A stretch of 14,370 nt of DNA from Candidatus Pacearchaeota archaeon (GTDB lineage Archaea > Nanobdellota > Nanobdellia > Pacearchaeales > GW2011-AR1): the NCBI GenBank assembly GCA_002687255.1, contig NYZR01000022.1, positions 1-14,370 on the forward strand. Direction: 5' to 3'. Below the pieces are notes generated by a model that worked only from the letters and a program-made list of their open reading frames with translations, was not told where the DNA came from and did not search any database. How positions within the stretch are numbered: the stretch's first letter is position 1; each line of letters opens with the position of its first letter. The translations under genes were made by a program, and so were the position numbers. Positions 1 through 5,721 of the stretch are shown one piece after another.

Positions 1-1209
1 ATTTCCCGGCAGCGGTATTGGGGGACGCCGATCCCGATTGTGTATTGTGATGCCTGTGGTGTGGTTCCTGTCCCTGAAAAGGACTTGCCTGTTGTATTGC
101 CTAAGGATGTTACGTTTGGGAAGGGGAACCCGCTTGAGACGAGCAAGTCTTTTGTGGATGTGGATTGTCCTCAGTGTGGTAAGCTTGGGAGAAGGGAGAC
201 GGACACTATGGATACTTTTGTAAATTCTTCTTGGTATTTTTTGAGATATGCTGATCCTAAAAATGGGGGGAATCTATTTGATTCTCAAAAGGCTGCTTAT
301 TGGGCTCCCGTTGATCAGTATATAGGCGGGCCTGAGCATATCACTATGCATTTAATTTATATTCGGTTTTATACAAAGTTTTTAAGGGATTTGGGGCTGT
401 TGGATTTTGATGAGCCTGCTTTGAAGTATTTTACTCAAGGGATTGTTAAGGGGGCTGATGGGGAGAAGATGTCTAAGTCGAGGGGGAATGTGGTTGAGCC
501 GCTGGAGATGATTAAGATGTATGGGGCTGATGCTTTGCGGTTGTATCTTGTTTCTCATTCCTCTCCAGACAGTGATTTTGATTGGGATGATAAGGCCATA
601 GGAAGTAGCTTTACTTTTGTTCGTCGGGTGTATGATTATTTTTCTGAGTTGAAGCCTGGGAAGTCGGATGTTCGAGTTGAGAGTAAGTTACATCAGACCA
701 TCAAGGCTGTGACTGCAGATGTTGAAGGGTTTAAGCATAATCTGGCTGTGATCAAACTTCGTCAATTGTTTTCTTTTATTTCTCGGGGGGCTGTTGATGT
801 GAAGACTGCCCGGGCTTTTGTTCAGTTGCTTCATGTTTATTGTCCTTTTGTGACGGAGGAGCTTTGGGAGAAGTTAGGGGGCAAGGGGCTTGTTTCGTTG
901 TCGAAGTGGCCCGAGGTTGATGAGAAGAAGATCGATCAGAAATTGGAGGCTGCTGAGGAGGCCGGGGAGAAGACGGTGAAGGATATCTTGCATGTGCTTG
1001 GGTTTGTGAAGGAGAAGACGGGTAATGAAGCTGAGGGGGTGCATGTGTATGTGATGCCTGCTGAGCTGAAATGGTTTGATGCTGCTGTTCTTAGTGAGAG
1101 GGTGAAGGTTCCTGTTTCTGTGTGGTCGGTTGCTGATAAGAAGAAGGTGGATCCTGAGGGGAAGAGTAAGAAGGCGAAGCCCGGGAAGCCAGGGATTTGG
1201 GTTCGTTAG
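1..1209 (+). CDS. leuS: Leucyl-tRNA synthetase, C-terminal part (5' end outside window)
   Basis: Charges tRNA-Leu with leucine in the cytoplasm. The frame is open from base 1, so the gene begins upstream; 402 residues are visible. It opens inside the catalytic core with RYWGTPIPIVYCDACG, a stretch typical of bacterial-type LeuRS, continues with TDTMDTFVNSSWYFLRY, and carries the class I signature KMSKS at bases 466-480. The anticodon-binding helical domain follows. A bacterial-type core in an otherwise archaeal window suggests ancient transfer, which is inference. The tail ends in a Lys-rich KKAKPGKPGIWV-like segment that reminds me, from memory only, of the end of archaeal LeuRS. The next gene has its own promoter, so this gene probably ends its transcription unit. 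Family identification is secure; the origin of the tail is not. Confidence 0.95.
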   Translation: MSRQRYWGTPIPIVYCDACGVVPVPEKDLPVVLPKDVTFGKGNPLETSKSFVDVDCPQCGKLGRRETDTMDTFVNSSWYFLRYADPKNGGNLFDSQKAAYWAPVDQYIGGPEHITMHLIYIRFYTKFLRDLGLLDFDEPALKYFTQGIVKGADGEKMSKSRGNVVEPLEMIKMYGADALRLYLVSHSSPDSDFDWDDKAIGSSFTFVRRVYDYFSELKPGKSDVRVESKLHQTIKAVTADVEGFKHNLAVIKLRQLFSFISRGAVDVKTARAFVQLLHVYCPFVTEELWEKLGGKGLVSLSKWPEVDEKKIDQKLEAAEEAGEKTVKDILHVLGFVKEKTGNEAEGVHVYVMPAELKWFDAAVLSERVKVPVSVWSVADKKKVDPEGKSKKAKPGKPGIWVR

Positions 1210-1224
1210 AAAAGTAGCGAAATG

Positions 1225-1232
1225 ATTAAATA
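1225..1232 (+). promoter_or_regulatory. TATA-like box for the 1254 ORF
   Basis: ATTAAATA begins 29 nt before the ATG at 1254, the same spacing as the other promoters here. The preceding GCGAAATG is purine-rich, as expected of a BRE. It is weaker than the T5-A type boxes elsewhere in the window. Confidence 0.45.
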
Positions 1233-1253
1233 GAGGTTTCTTGTATTTCTTTC

Positions 1254-1391
1254 ATGTCTGCTGGTAAGCCTGGTGTTTCTCTGTGGAATGGTAATTTTCG
1301 GGAGTTTCTTTTTAGAGAGCCAGATGTGAGTAGGAGGCTCTTTGATCCTTGTTCTCATGAGGCTTTTTTTATGCTCTTAGAATGTCTATGA
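1254..1391 (+). CDS. Small hypothetical protein, 45 aa
   Basis: A 45-codon frame starts at ATG 1254, 29 nt after a TATA-like box, and ends in TGA at 1389-1391. I do not recognise the product. It begins MSAGKPGVSLWNGNFREF, has two Cys (residues 33 and 44) and no membrane segment. Its stop codon overlaps an ATG of the next frame as ATGA, which suggests translational coupling. It could instead be the N-terminal part of the next protein separated by a frameshift. The promoter spacing and the coupled overlap are the main reasons to list it. Confidence 0.45.
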   Translation: MSAGKPGVSLWNGNFREFLFREPDVSRRLFDPCSHEAFFMLLECL

Positions 1392-1690
1392 TGGATTCTA
1401 ATTTTCCAAGGATAGATTTGACCATGGAAAGGGTTCGTGATGGACGTAAGGATGATCGTGTTCGATTGTGGTCTGGAGAGCCTTCTCGGGATGAGGAGGG
1501 TTCTCCTGTTGAGGAAGATTACGAGAAGCCTGTTTTTTTATGTGGATCTAGGTTTGGTAGGCGGGATTTTCAGAGAACTTATCTTCAAAGGCGTGAGTTT
1601 GTTAGGTCTGATAATAATACACTTTATTATACTTTGCGAGATGATCAGGAGGGGATTGGTTGGTGGTTTCCTGGTGAGAGTTTTGGTTGA
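1388..1690 (+). CDS. Hypothetical protein, about 100 aa, Arg/Asp-rich
   Basis: No family recognised. The product is very polar, with many Arg and Asp/Glu in the first half, and ends in the aromatic stretch IGWWFPGESFG. In-frame ATGs lie at 1382, 1388 and 1391. I chose 1388 because it makes a 4-base ATGA overlap with the stop of the 45-codon ORF before it, the same arrangement as at 2667. No TATA box lies 29 nt upstream of any of the three ATGs, which fits co-transcription with the upstream ORF. It may be a real orphan of this lineage. The alternative is that it and the 45-aa ORF form one frameshifted gene. Confidence 0.5.
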   Translation: MMDSNFPRIDLTMERVRDGRKDDRVRLWSGEPSRDEEGSPVEEDYEKPVFLCGSRFGRRDFQRTYLQRREFVRSDNNTLYYTLRDDQEGIGWWFPGESFG

Positions 1691-1705
1691 ATATACTTAG
1701 ATAGG

Positions 1706-1713
1706 TTTTTATA
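1706..1713 (+). promoter_or_regulatory. TATA box for the 1735 gene
   Basis: TTTTTATA starts exactly 29 nt before ATG 1735 and is preceded by AGATAGG, a heptamer also found directly before the boxes at 10663 and 11181. This is likely BRE plus TATA of a leaderless transcript. Confidence 0.7.
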
Positions 1714-1734
1714 GGTAGGTTTTTCCGGAGTGTC

Positions 1735-2160
1735 ATGCATGAGAAGGTCTTTGGACATTTGGGAATTTATCCTGATACTGCCGAGTATGCTTTAAGGAAT
1801 CTCAGTTTGGAGGGTCTTGGGGGGATGGCTTGGAGGTTGAGGAGGGCGTTTCGTGATTTGTTTCTTGGAGTTTATCAGCATCGACAGCATACTGCAGGGG
1901 TCACGAGAGCAGGGTTGTGGTCTCAGGGGCCGGAGTATGCTCCTGAGGGGTGTGATTTAGGGTTGGAGAGGTCGGAGCCGTTCTTGCTTGGTGCTGCTGA
2001 AGGAACACCTGGAGAAGTAGTGTCATGGGAGCCAGGATTCTTGAGGCCTGTGTTTTCGTTTTCCCCTCGGTATCCTGCTGCAAAAGGGTGGAATGCGCAG
2101 TTTTATGCGCTTCAAGAGCATTATGTATGGCAGGCAGAGGGGTGGCCTACTGATCGGTAG
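1735..2160 (+). CDS. Hypothetical protein, 141 aa
   Basis: The start at ATG 1735 is supported by the TATA box 29 nt upstream. I recognise no domain. The protein begins MHEKVFGHLGIYPDTAEYAL, has an Arg-rich segment (WRLRRAFRDLF, about residues 33-43), and a C-terminal half rich in Gly, Pro and aromatic residues. There is no signal peptide, no membrane helix and no Cys cluster. It stands alone between two promoters and its stop codon touches the next promoter. It is probably soluble and lineage-specific. Confidence 0.6.
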   Translation: MHEKVFGHLGIYPDTAEYALRNLSLEGLGGMAWRLRRAFRDLFLGVYQHRQHTAGVTRAGLWSQGPEYAPEGCDLGLERSEPFLLGAAEGTPGEVVSWEPGFLRPVFSFSPRYPAAKGWNAQFYALQEHYVWQAEGWPTDR

Positions 2161-2161
2161 A

Positions 2162-2169
2162 TTTTTATA
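2162..2169 (+). promoter_or_regulatory. TATA box for the 2191 gene
   Basis: TTTTTATA starts 29 nt before ATG 2191. This argues for ATG 2191 rather than the upstream in-frame GTG codons at 2179 and 2188, which would lie too close to the box. Confidence 0.7.
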
Positions 2170-2190
2170 GGTTTATCTGTGCTGAATGTG

Positions 2191-2670
2191 ATGGAACAAG
2201 AGAAGCTTCTACGGGAATTGGAGAATGGCTTTGCTGCTGAGAAAGAAAGGTTAGGTTTTTCTGTGACGTTGGATGAGTTGGACGAAATGTTCTTCGTTCG
2301 TGATTCTGTGTTGGATGCTGGTTTTGTCTCGAAGAACTTGAGTAGGCAGTTGGCTCGGAGAGTTGTGGAGACCTATATGTCGTGGAATGAGTATCTGAAT
2401 GGATTGATGATGCCGAATCCGCACCATTTGTTGCAGGCGACGGAGCATAAGTTGGTTGATGATGAGACGAAGAAGGATGCGATGAAGTTGATGAGTAAGG
2501 CGATGGTGTTGGTTTCACGGAATACTAATGTTGGTTTGACAAAGGATGAAAAGGAAGAAGGGAAGTGGTTTGATGAGGTTGTTCCGTTCTGGAAGGAGAC
2601 GTATCTTCCTGTTCTTGAGAATGTGATGGGGCAAGTGGTCGAGGGTTGGAAGGAGCAGGCTGGGAAATGA
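2191..2670 (+). CDS. Conserved-looking helical hypothetical protein, 159 aa
   Basis: The sequence is predicted mostly helical, acidic at both ends, with motifs VTLDELDEMFFVRDSVLDAGFVS, ARRVVETYMSWNEYL and VSRNTNVGLTKDEKEEGKWF described here by their cores (residues about 25-47, 52-66, 107-126). I recall similar proteins annotated as hypothetical in Woesearchaeota/Pacearchaeota genomes, but I could not search. No catalytic motif or membrane segment is visible. The start is ATG 2191, chosen from the TATA spacing. Its stop overlaps the next start as ATGA, so the two proteins are probably translated from one mRNA. Confidence 0.75.
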   Translation: MEQEKLLRELENGFAAEKERLGFSVTLDELDEMFFVRDSVLDAGFVSKNLSRQLARRVVETYMSWNEYLNGLMMPNPHHLLQATEHKLVDDETKKDAMKLMSKAMVLVSRNTNVGLTKDEKEEGKWFDEVVPFWKETYLPVLENVMGQVVEGWKEQAGK

Positions 2671-2960
2671 GCGTTGAGATCGCCCTTTCCTATGAGCCCT
2701 CAGCTATCCAGTCACCTTTAGATATTGGCGGTGCCAATCCCTATTGTGGTTCTTTGCAGGACACCGATTCTGAGCTGATTGCTGCGAGTTGTGTTCATGA
2801 GTCTCAGCAGACTGGCCATTGGGTTCCCTTTTCTGTTCAGGAAAATATGGGTGTTGAATCTATGGTTGGGAATCTGTTTGCTGAAAGAACCTCTGACGGT
2901 CTTGTGTTGACTGAGGCCGCAGTTAGTAGATTAGTTGAAAAATTTCCCTCGACAGAATAG
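2667..2960 (+). CDS. Hypothetical protein, 97 aa
   Basis: The start is ATG 2667, overlapping the upstream stop as ATGA; a GGAG-containing stretch lies about 15 nt upstream. No family recognised. The product begins MSVEIALSYEPSAIQSPLDI, has two Cys (Cys22 and Cys43) and is rich in Ser, Glu and Gln, with no membrane helix. Base use differs from the neighbours: the row 2701-2760 counts 20 T, 15 C, 14 G and 11 A, far from the G+T excess around it. That is compatible with later arrival. Coupling to the 159-aa gene suggests a related role, which is inference. Confidence 0.6.
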   Translation: MSVEIALSYEPSAIQSPLDIGGANPYCGSLQDTDSELIAASCVHESQQTGHWVPFSVQENMGVESMVGNLFAERTSDGLVLTEAAVSRLVEKFPSTE

Positions 2961-3008
2961 TGTCTCTTGTTGGTGACACTGGGATTTCATTCCTGGGCAG
3001 AGAATCGT

Positions 3009-3065
3009 TATATAAAGATTCTCGTGTTTTGATCCTTATGTTGGTTTGTGTGGTTTCTATATAAA
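3009..3065 (+). promoter_or_regulatory. Two tandem TATA boxes (3009-3016 and 3058-3065)
   Basis: TATATAAA occurs twice, 49 nt apart. The second copy begins 29 nt before ATG 3087, the start of the small zinc-finger gene. The first copy begins 29 nt before ATG 3038, which opens an 8-codon frame whose stop TAA lies inside the second TATA box. These are two strong core promoters in tandem; the upstream one may serve a leader peptide or a longer transcript. Confidence 0.6.
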
Positions 3066-3086
3066 GAAGTTCTGGCTCTGTTTGAC

Positions 3087-3245
3087 ATGAAAGGTGAATT
3101 GACGCAGTGCTTGATGCCGGCGCAGTGCAGCCAGTGCGGACAGATCTTTGATCTGCAGCACGATAGTGCCTCTTTCGGTGCTCTTGAGAGCGGCGATGGT
3201 GAGGCAGAGGTTGGCGTGCTTTGCTGGGTATGCAGAGATAGATAA
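3087..3245 (+). CDS. Small zinc-finger protein, 52 aa
   Basis: The start is ATG 3087, 29 nt after the TATATAAA at 3058. The frame extends upstream to a GTG at 3048, but that codon lies before the TATA box. The product has two knuckles, CSQC (Cys14, Cys17) and CWVC (Cys46, Cys49), separated by an acidic 28-residue stretch, so a single four-Cys zinc site is likely; Cys8 is extra. Such mini zinc ribbons usually bind nucleic acid or protein partners, but no function can be assigned here. It is followed by a hairpin that could end the transcript. Confidence 0.7.
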   Translation: MKGELTQCLMPAQCSQCGQIFDLQHDSASFGALESGDGEAEVGVLCWVCRDR

Positions 3246-3262
3246 TTATTATTCTTTTGGTT

Positions 3263-3278
3263 GGGCCTTCTTAGGCCC
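3263..3278 (+). terminator. Hairpin after the zinc-finger gene, possible terminator or 5' leader structure
   Basis: GGGCCT-TCTT-AGGCCC forms a 6-bp perfect stem with a 4-base loop. A pyrimidine-rich tract with T runs follows (3291-3315). It lies 18 nt after the stop of the zinc-finger gene. No TATA box lies 29 nt before the next gene, so the hairpin could instead sit in a shared mRNA. Confidence 0.45.
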
Positions 3279-3321
3279 ACCCTCTTAGGTTTCTCTGTTT
3301 TTCTTTGCTTTTCTCTGAGAG

Positions 3322-3756
3322 ATGATGGAATACCAAGATATTAGACTCGTGAAGGATGATGGTTCTAGGATCCAGGTTCTTGCTTCTGATGAGGCTTTTG
3401 ATGGGTTTTTTACTGATCTCTCTGAAGCTTTTTCTTTAATACCTGAAGTTTATGTTTCTCATTCGGAGGGGTTACAGATCAGAGGTTCTGTTTATGGAAA
3501 GGAGGGCATACTTGCTTTAGGACATCCTCTTTATGGGAGCGAGGGGCCTGATTTTCACGTCTTTTTTTATGGCCCTGTTCAAGGTGTTCGGAACGCTCTG
3601 GGGTCTATTCAAGGGTCTTCAGAAAAGCATTCTGCTGTTTACTCGGGCTTGCGAGGTTCTAATGGAAGTTGTCCGCACTGTGGGTATCAGGAGGGCTTCC
3701 CAGATCGTGAGGATTTGATGAGGGAGATTCATGATCTGGACGGTGAGGAAGAGTAG
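3322..3756 (+). CDS. Hypothetical protein with one CPHC knuckle, 144 aa
   Basis: No family recognised. The product begins MMEYQDIRLVKDDGSRIQVL and looks like an alpha/beta domain over residues 1-105; near the C terminus it carries CPHCGYQEGF and then an acidic tail ending DLDGEEE. One CxxC is not enough for a mononuclear zinc site unless it dimerises. ATGs at 3322 and 3325 are adjacent. There is no TATA box at the usual spacing, so it may be transcribed from the promoters upstream of 3087. Codon use is less G+T-biased than in uppP next to it. Confidence 0.65.
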   Translation: MMEYQDIRLVKDDGSRIQVLASDEAFDGFFTDLSEAFSLIPEVYVSHSEGLQIRGSVYGKEGILALGHPLYGSEGPDFHVFFYGPVQGVRNALGSIQGSSEKHSAVYSGLRGSNGSCPHCGYQEGFPDREDLMREIHDLDGEEE

Positions 3757-3757
3757 A

Positions 3758-3765
3758 TTTATTAA
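3758..3765 (+). promoter_or_regulatory. TATA box for uppP
   Basis: TTTATTAA starts 29 nt before ATG 3787 and overlaps the end of the preceding gene's stop region (GTAGA precedes it, as at 2162 and 11806). Confidence 0.6.
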
Positions 3766-3786
3766 CTCGTTTTTGTAGGGAGCAGT

Positions 3787-4572
3787 ATGGCAACAGATTT
3801 GATTGCGGTGTTGGTTCTCGCTTTTGTTCAGGGGATCACAGAGTGGTTACCTGTTTCTAGTTCCGGGCATTTGGTGTTGTTAGAACAGGTGACTGGTTTT
3901 TCAGGGGGCGGATTGGAGTTAAATGTTGCTGTTCATTTTGGGACTTTGCTTGCAGTGTTTGTGTATTTTAGGAACGATATTGGGAAGATCGTAGGTTCGT
4001 GGTTGCGAGGGAAGGTTGGGCAGGAGCATGGGAAGTTGGGGTGGTTCATTGTGCTGGGCACGATTCCTGCGGCGATTGTTGGGTATTTCTGGAGAGATGT
4101 ATTTGCGGCGGCGTTCCAGAGTTTGGAGACGGTTGCTTTAGGGTTTGCCGTGACTGGTGTGCTGTTGATGGTGGCTAGTCGGCCTTTGCGGAGGGAAAGG
4201 AAGTTAAGGGTAGGGAGTGCGTTGACGGTTGGTTTGGCTCAGGTGTTGGCGTTGATTCCTGGTGTCTCTCGGTCTGGGATGACTATTTCTACTGGAATGT
4301 TGTCGGGGATGAAAGAGAAGGAGGCGTTGCGGTTCTCGTTCTTGTTGGCAATTCCGATTATTTTGGGGGCGAATATTTTGGTCGGAGAGGGATGGGCTTG
4401 GACTTGGCAGGCGGCTGTTGGGGCGTTTGTGGCTTTTTTGGTTGGCTTGGGGACTATTCATTTGCTTTATGGCAGGATTTTGAGGGATAGAGCTAATCTG
4501 AAGTGGTTTGGGTTGTATGCTCTGGTTTTGGCGGCGGTTACTTTCTTGGTGAGTCTGGGTGTGTTTGGGTAG
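3787..4572 (+). CDS. uppP: Undecaprenyl-diphosphatase (UppP/BacA family)
   Basis: Integral membrane phosphatase that converts C55-type polyprenyl diphosphate to the monophosphate, recycling the lipid carrier for glycan assembly. Both family signatures are present: QGITEWLPVSSSGH at residues 15-28 and PGVSRSGMT at 158-166, the latter with the conserved Arg. At 261 residues it has normal full length and consists of about eight hydrophobic segments. The start ATG 3787 is set by a TATA box 29 nt upstream. In an archaeon the substrate is presumably a dolichyl-like or other polyprenyl diphosphate (inference). It is transcribed alone and converges with the minus-strand methyltransferase, only two bases separating the stop codons. 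Confidence 0.95.
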   Translation: MATDLIAVLVLAFVQGITEWLPVSSSGHLVLLEQVTGFSGGGLELNVAVHFGTLLAVFVYFRNDIGKIVGSWLRGKVGQEHGKLGWFIVLGTIPAAIVGYFWRDVFAAAFQSLETVALGFAVTGVLLMVASRPLRRERKLRVGSALTVGLAQVLALIPGVSRSGMTISTGMLSGMKEKEALRFSFLLAIPIILGANILVGEGWAWTWQAAVGAFVAFLVGLGTIHLLYGRILRDRANLKWFGLYALVLAAVTFLVSLGVFG

Positions 4573-4574
4573 AG

Positions 4575-5168
4575 TTAATGAGGGGTGCAGAGATAATCTA
4601 ATCTATCTGGTTCTATTCTGTCGAATGAAAGGATCTGGAATTCTTTTGTGATGGTGTTTACGAGTGGGTTGTTTTCCCAGAGTGAGATGAATCTCCAGTC
4701 TTCTACTCTTTTATCATATTGATAGCCTTCGAAGCTACCTTCTTTCATCCCTATGTGGAGGATTCCTTTTGGTCTAAGATGGATTTTCATCTTTTTGAGT
4801 GTTGCTGGGAGGTGTTGCTTTGGGAGGTGAACGAGTGAGGCACAAGACCATATACCGTCGAATTGTTTGTTAAGATTTAGTGTTTCAATGTCTTCTGTAA
4901 TTGCTGTTAATCCTTTTTGTTGACAGCGTTTTACCATTTCTGGCGAGATATCAAGACAGAGAGGGTTGTAACCCTGTTTCTTGAAGTAAGTAGCGTCACG
5001 ACCTGGGCCGCTACCTAGATCGAGGATTTCTTTTCCTGGGAGAAGCGAGAGAAAAGCGTCCCTTTTTTCTAAGAATGCTTTGTCTTCCAGGATGGCTTTG
5101 GTGCGTTGTTCATAGGCTCCCGCATGGTCTTGGTAGAATCTGATGGTTTCTGCCTTCCAGTCTCTCAT
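4575..5168 (-). CDS. Class I SAM-dependent methyltransferase, 197 aa
   Basis: Rossmann-fold methyltransferase of unknown substrate. Motif I is ILDLGSGPGRDA (residues 48-59), the acidic SAM-ribose residue is in CLDISPEM (about Asp73), and the post-motif segment FDGIWSCASLVHLP is followed by LRPKGILHIGMKEG. This matches the small Methyltransf_11/25-like type (COG2226-like). The N-terminal helical part (FYQDHAGAYEQRT) is common in such enzymes acting on small molecules. ATG 5168 has its own TATA-like box 30 nt upstream. The gene lies behind the zinc-ribbon gene but probably has separate initiation. Plus-strand G+T excess is milder here than in alaS. Confidence 0.9.
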   Translation of the reverse strand: MRDWKAETIRFYQDHAGAYEQRTKAILEDKAFLEKRDAFLSLLPGKEILDLGSGPGRDATYFKKQGYNPLCLDISPEMVKRCQQKGLTAITEDIETLNLNKQFDGIWSCASLVHLPKQHLPATLKKMKIHLRPKGILHIGMKEGSFEGYQYDKRVEDWRFISLWENNPLVNTITKEFQILSFDRIEPDRLDYLCTPH

Positions 5169-5190
5169 TTATTTTTACTTTCTCTCTTCC

Positions 5191-5198
5191 TATAAAAA
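5191..5198 (-). promoter_or_regulatory. TATA box for the methyltransferase gene
   Basis: On the minus strand this reads TTTTTATA and begins 30 nt before the ATG at 5168. It lies between the zinc-ribbon stop codon (5210) and the methyltransferase. Confidence 0.65.
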
Positions 5199-5209
5199 GA
5201 TTTAGGTGT

Positions 5210-5350
5210 TTATTCGTTCTTTCTAATCGTATGTGCGCACTTGACACATTTCCATTTTTCGTAGACGTCGTCCTTGAATGAGAAGGGCACGAGGGCTCCT
5301 TCCTTGCATGCGGGACATTCGGGGAAGATTCCATATTTACTTGTTTCCAT
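5210..5350 (-). CDS. Small zinc-ribbon protein, 46 aa
   Basis: A short gene with a CPAC (Cys12, Cys15) and a CVKC (Cys35, Cys38) knuckle, and FSFKDDVYEKWKC between them, i.e. a one-domain zinc ribbon resembling the C4 ribbons of archaeal RNA polymerase subunits or topoisomerases. The start ATG overlaps the stop of the MazG-like gene by one base (TAATG), and AAGGAGG lies about 12-18 nt upstream, one of the few Shine-Dalgarno-like sequences in the window. That fits an internal operon gene that cannot be leaderless. Function unknown; nucleic-acid binding is a guess from the fold. Confidence 0.8.
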   Translation of the reverse strand: METSKYGIFPECPACKEGALVPFSFKDDVYEKWKCVKCAHTIRKNE

Positions 5351-5721
5351 TAGTTGTTGCCTCCTTTTTCTTCGATAGTATCCAGAATAATTCTTTTTGA
5401 GAAGGAGCCTCTTTGCTTTGCTTTTTGTTGTTGGGTGTTAATAATTTCTTGTTTGTCCCATCCTTTTTCTGTGATGATGGCGTCGAGGACTTGGTAGATG
5501 TCTGCGAGTTCTTCTTGGTTGGGCTCTTTGATGAATTCTTGGGTTTCTTCTTGGAGTTTCTGGATGCTCAACGACCTTTGGTCGTTGGCAACTCCAACAC
5601 TCTCGTGATTGGAGTTGAGGGCTTCGTGGTATTCTTTCTGGTCTGCGATGTGCGTGGCTGGTGTTTTGTTGTCTGCTTTGATGATGTCTGGGATGTTGTC
5701 TCTTACTAATTTACTTGTCAT
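5350..5721 (-). CDS. MazG-like / phosphoribosyl-ATP pyrophosphohydrolase-like protein with an inserted segment
   Basis: All-alpha NTP pyrophosphohydrolase relative: KLVRDNIPDII at the N terminus, the metal-binding EETQE (Glu58, Glu59, Glu62) and EELAD (Glu71, Asp74), then KAKQRGSFSKRIIL. In the relatives I know, the EYHEAL-like element is followed within a few residues by the KL-EE helix. Here roughly residues 36-54 (NSNHESVGVANDQRSLSIQ) are extra and are encoded by two back-to-back palindromes. The frame is intact across them. ATG 5721 overlaps the alaS end by 11 bases. Likely substrate is a non-canonical or house-cleaning nucleotide, which is unproven. The insertion sits in a loop before the first metal-binding helix, so activity may survive. 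Confidence 0.85.
   Translation of the reverse strand: MTSKLVRDNIPDIIKADNKTPATHIADQKEYHEALNSNHESVGVANDQRSLSIQKLQEETQEFIKEPNQEELADIYQVLDAIITEKGWDKQEIINTQQQKAKQRGSFSKRIILDTIEEKGGNN
5565..5617 (-). repeat. Two palindromes inserted in frame in the MazG-like gene
   Basis: Hairpin 1: CAACGACC (5569-5576), loop TTT, GGTCGTTG (5580-5587), extended by TGC/GCA across a one-base bulge. Hairpin 2: CAACTCCAA (5589-5597) with TTGGAGTTG (5609-5617), and inside it CAC/GTG after a one-base bulge. The two almost touch. Together they match the extra 18-19 residues of the protein. The GACC-TTT-GGTC core recurs at 14298-14318. Confidence 0.8.

Noticed and set aside
2958..2985. Terminator hairpin AGTGTC/GACACT after the 97-aa gene
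   Set aside because: Only 6 bp with a 10-base loop and no T tract; too weak to list as a feature.
5110..5334. 74-residue minus-strand frame overlapping the zinc-ribbon gene
   Set aside because: Another frame of the same strand carries the two CxxC knuckles, correct operon overlap and a Shine-Dalgarno sequence; the 74-residue frame also overlaps the methyltransferase.
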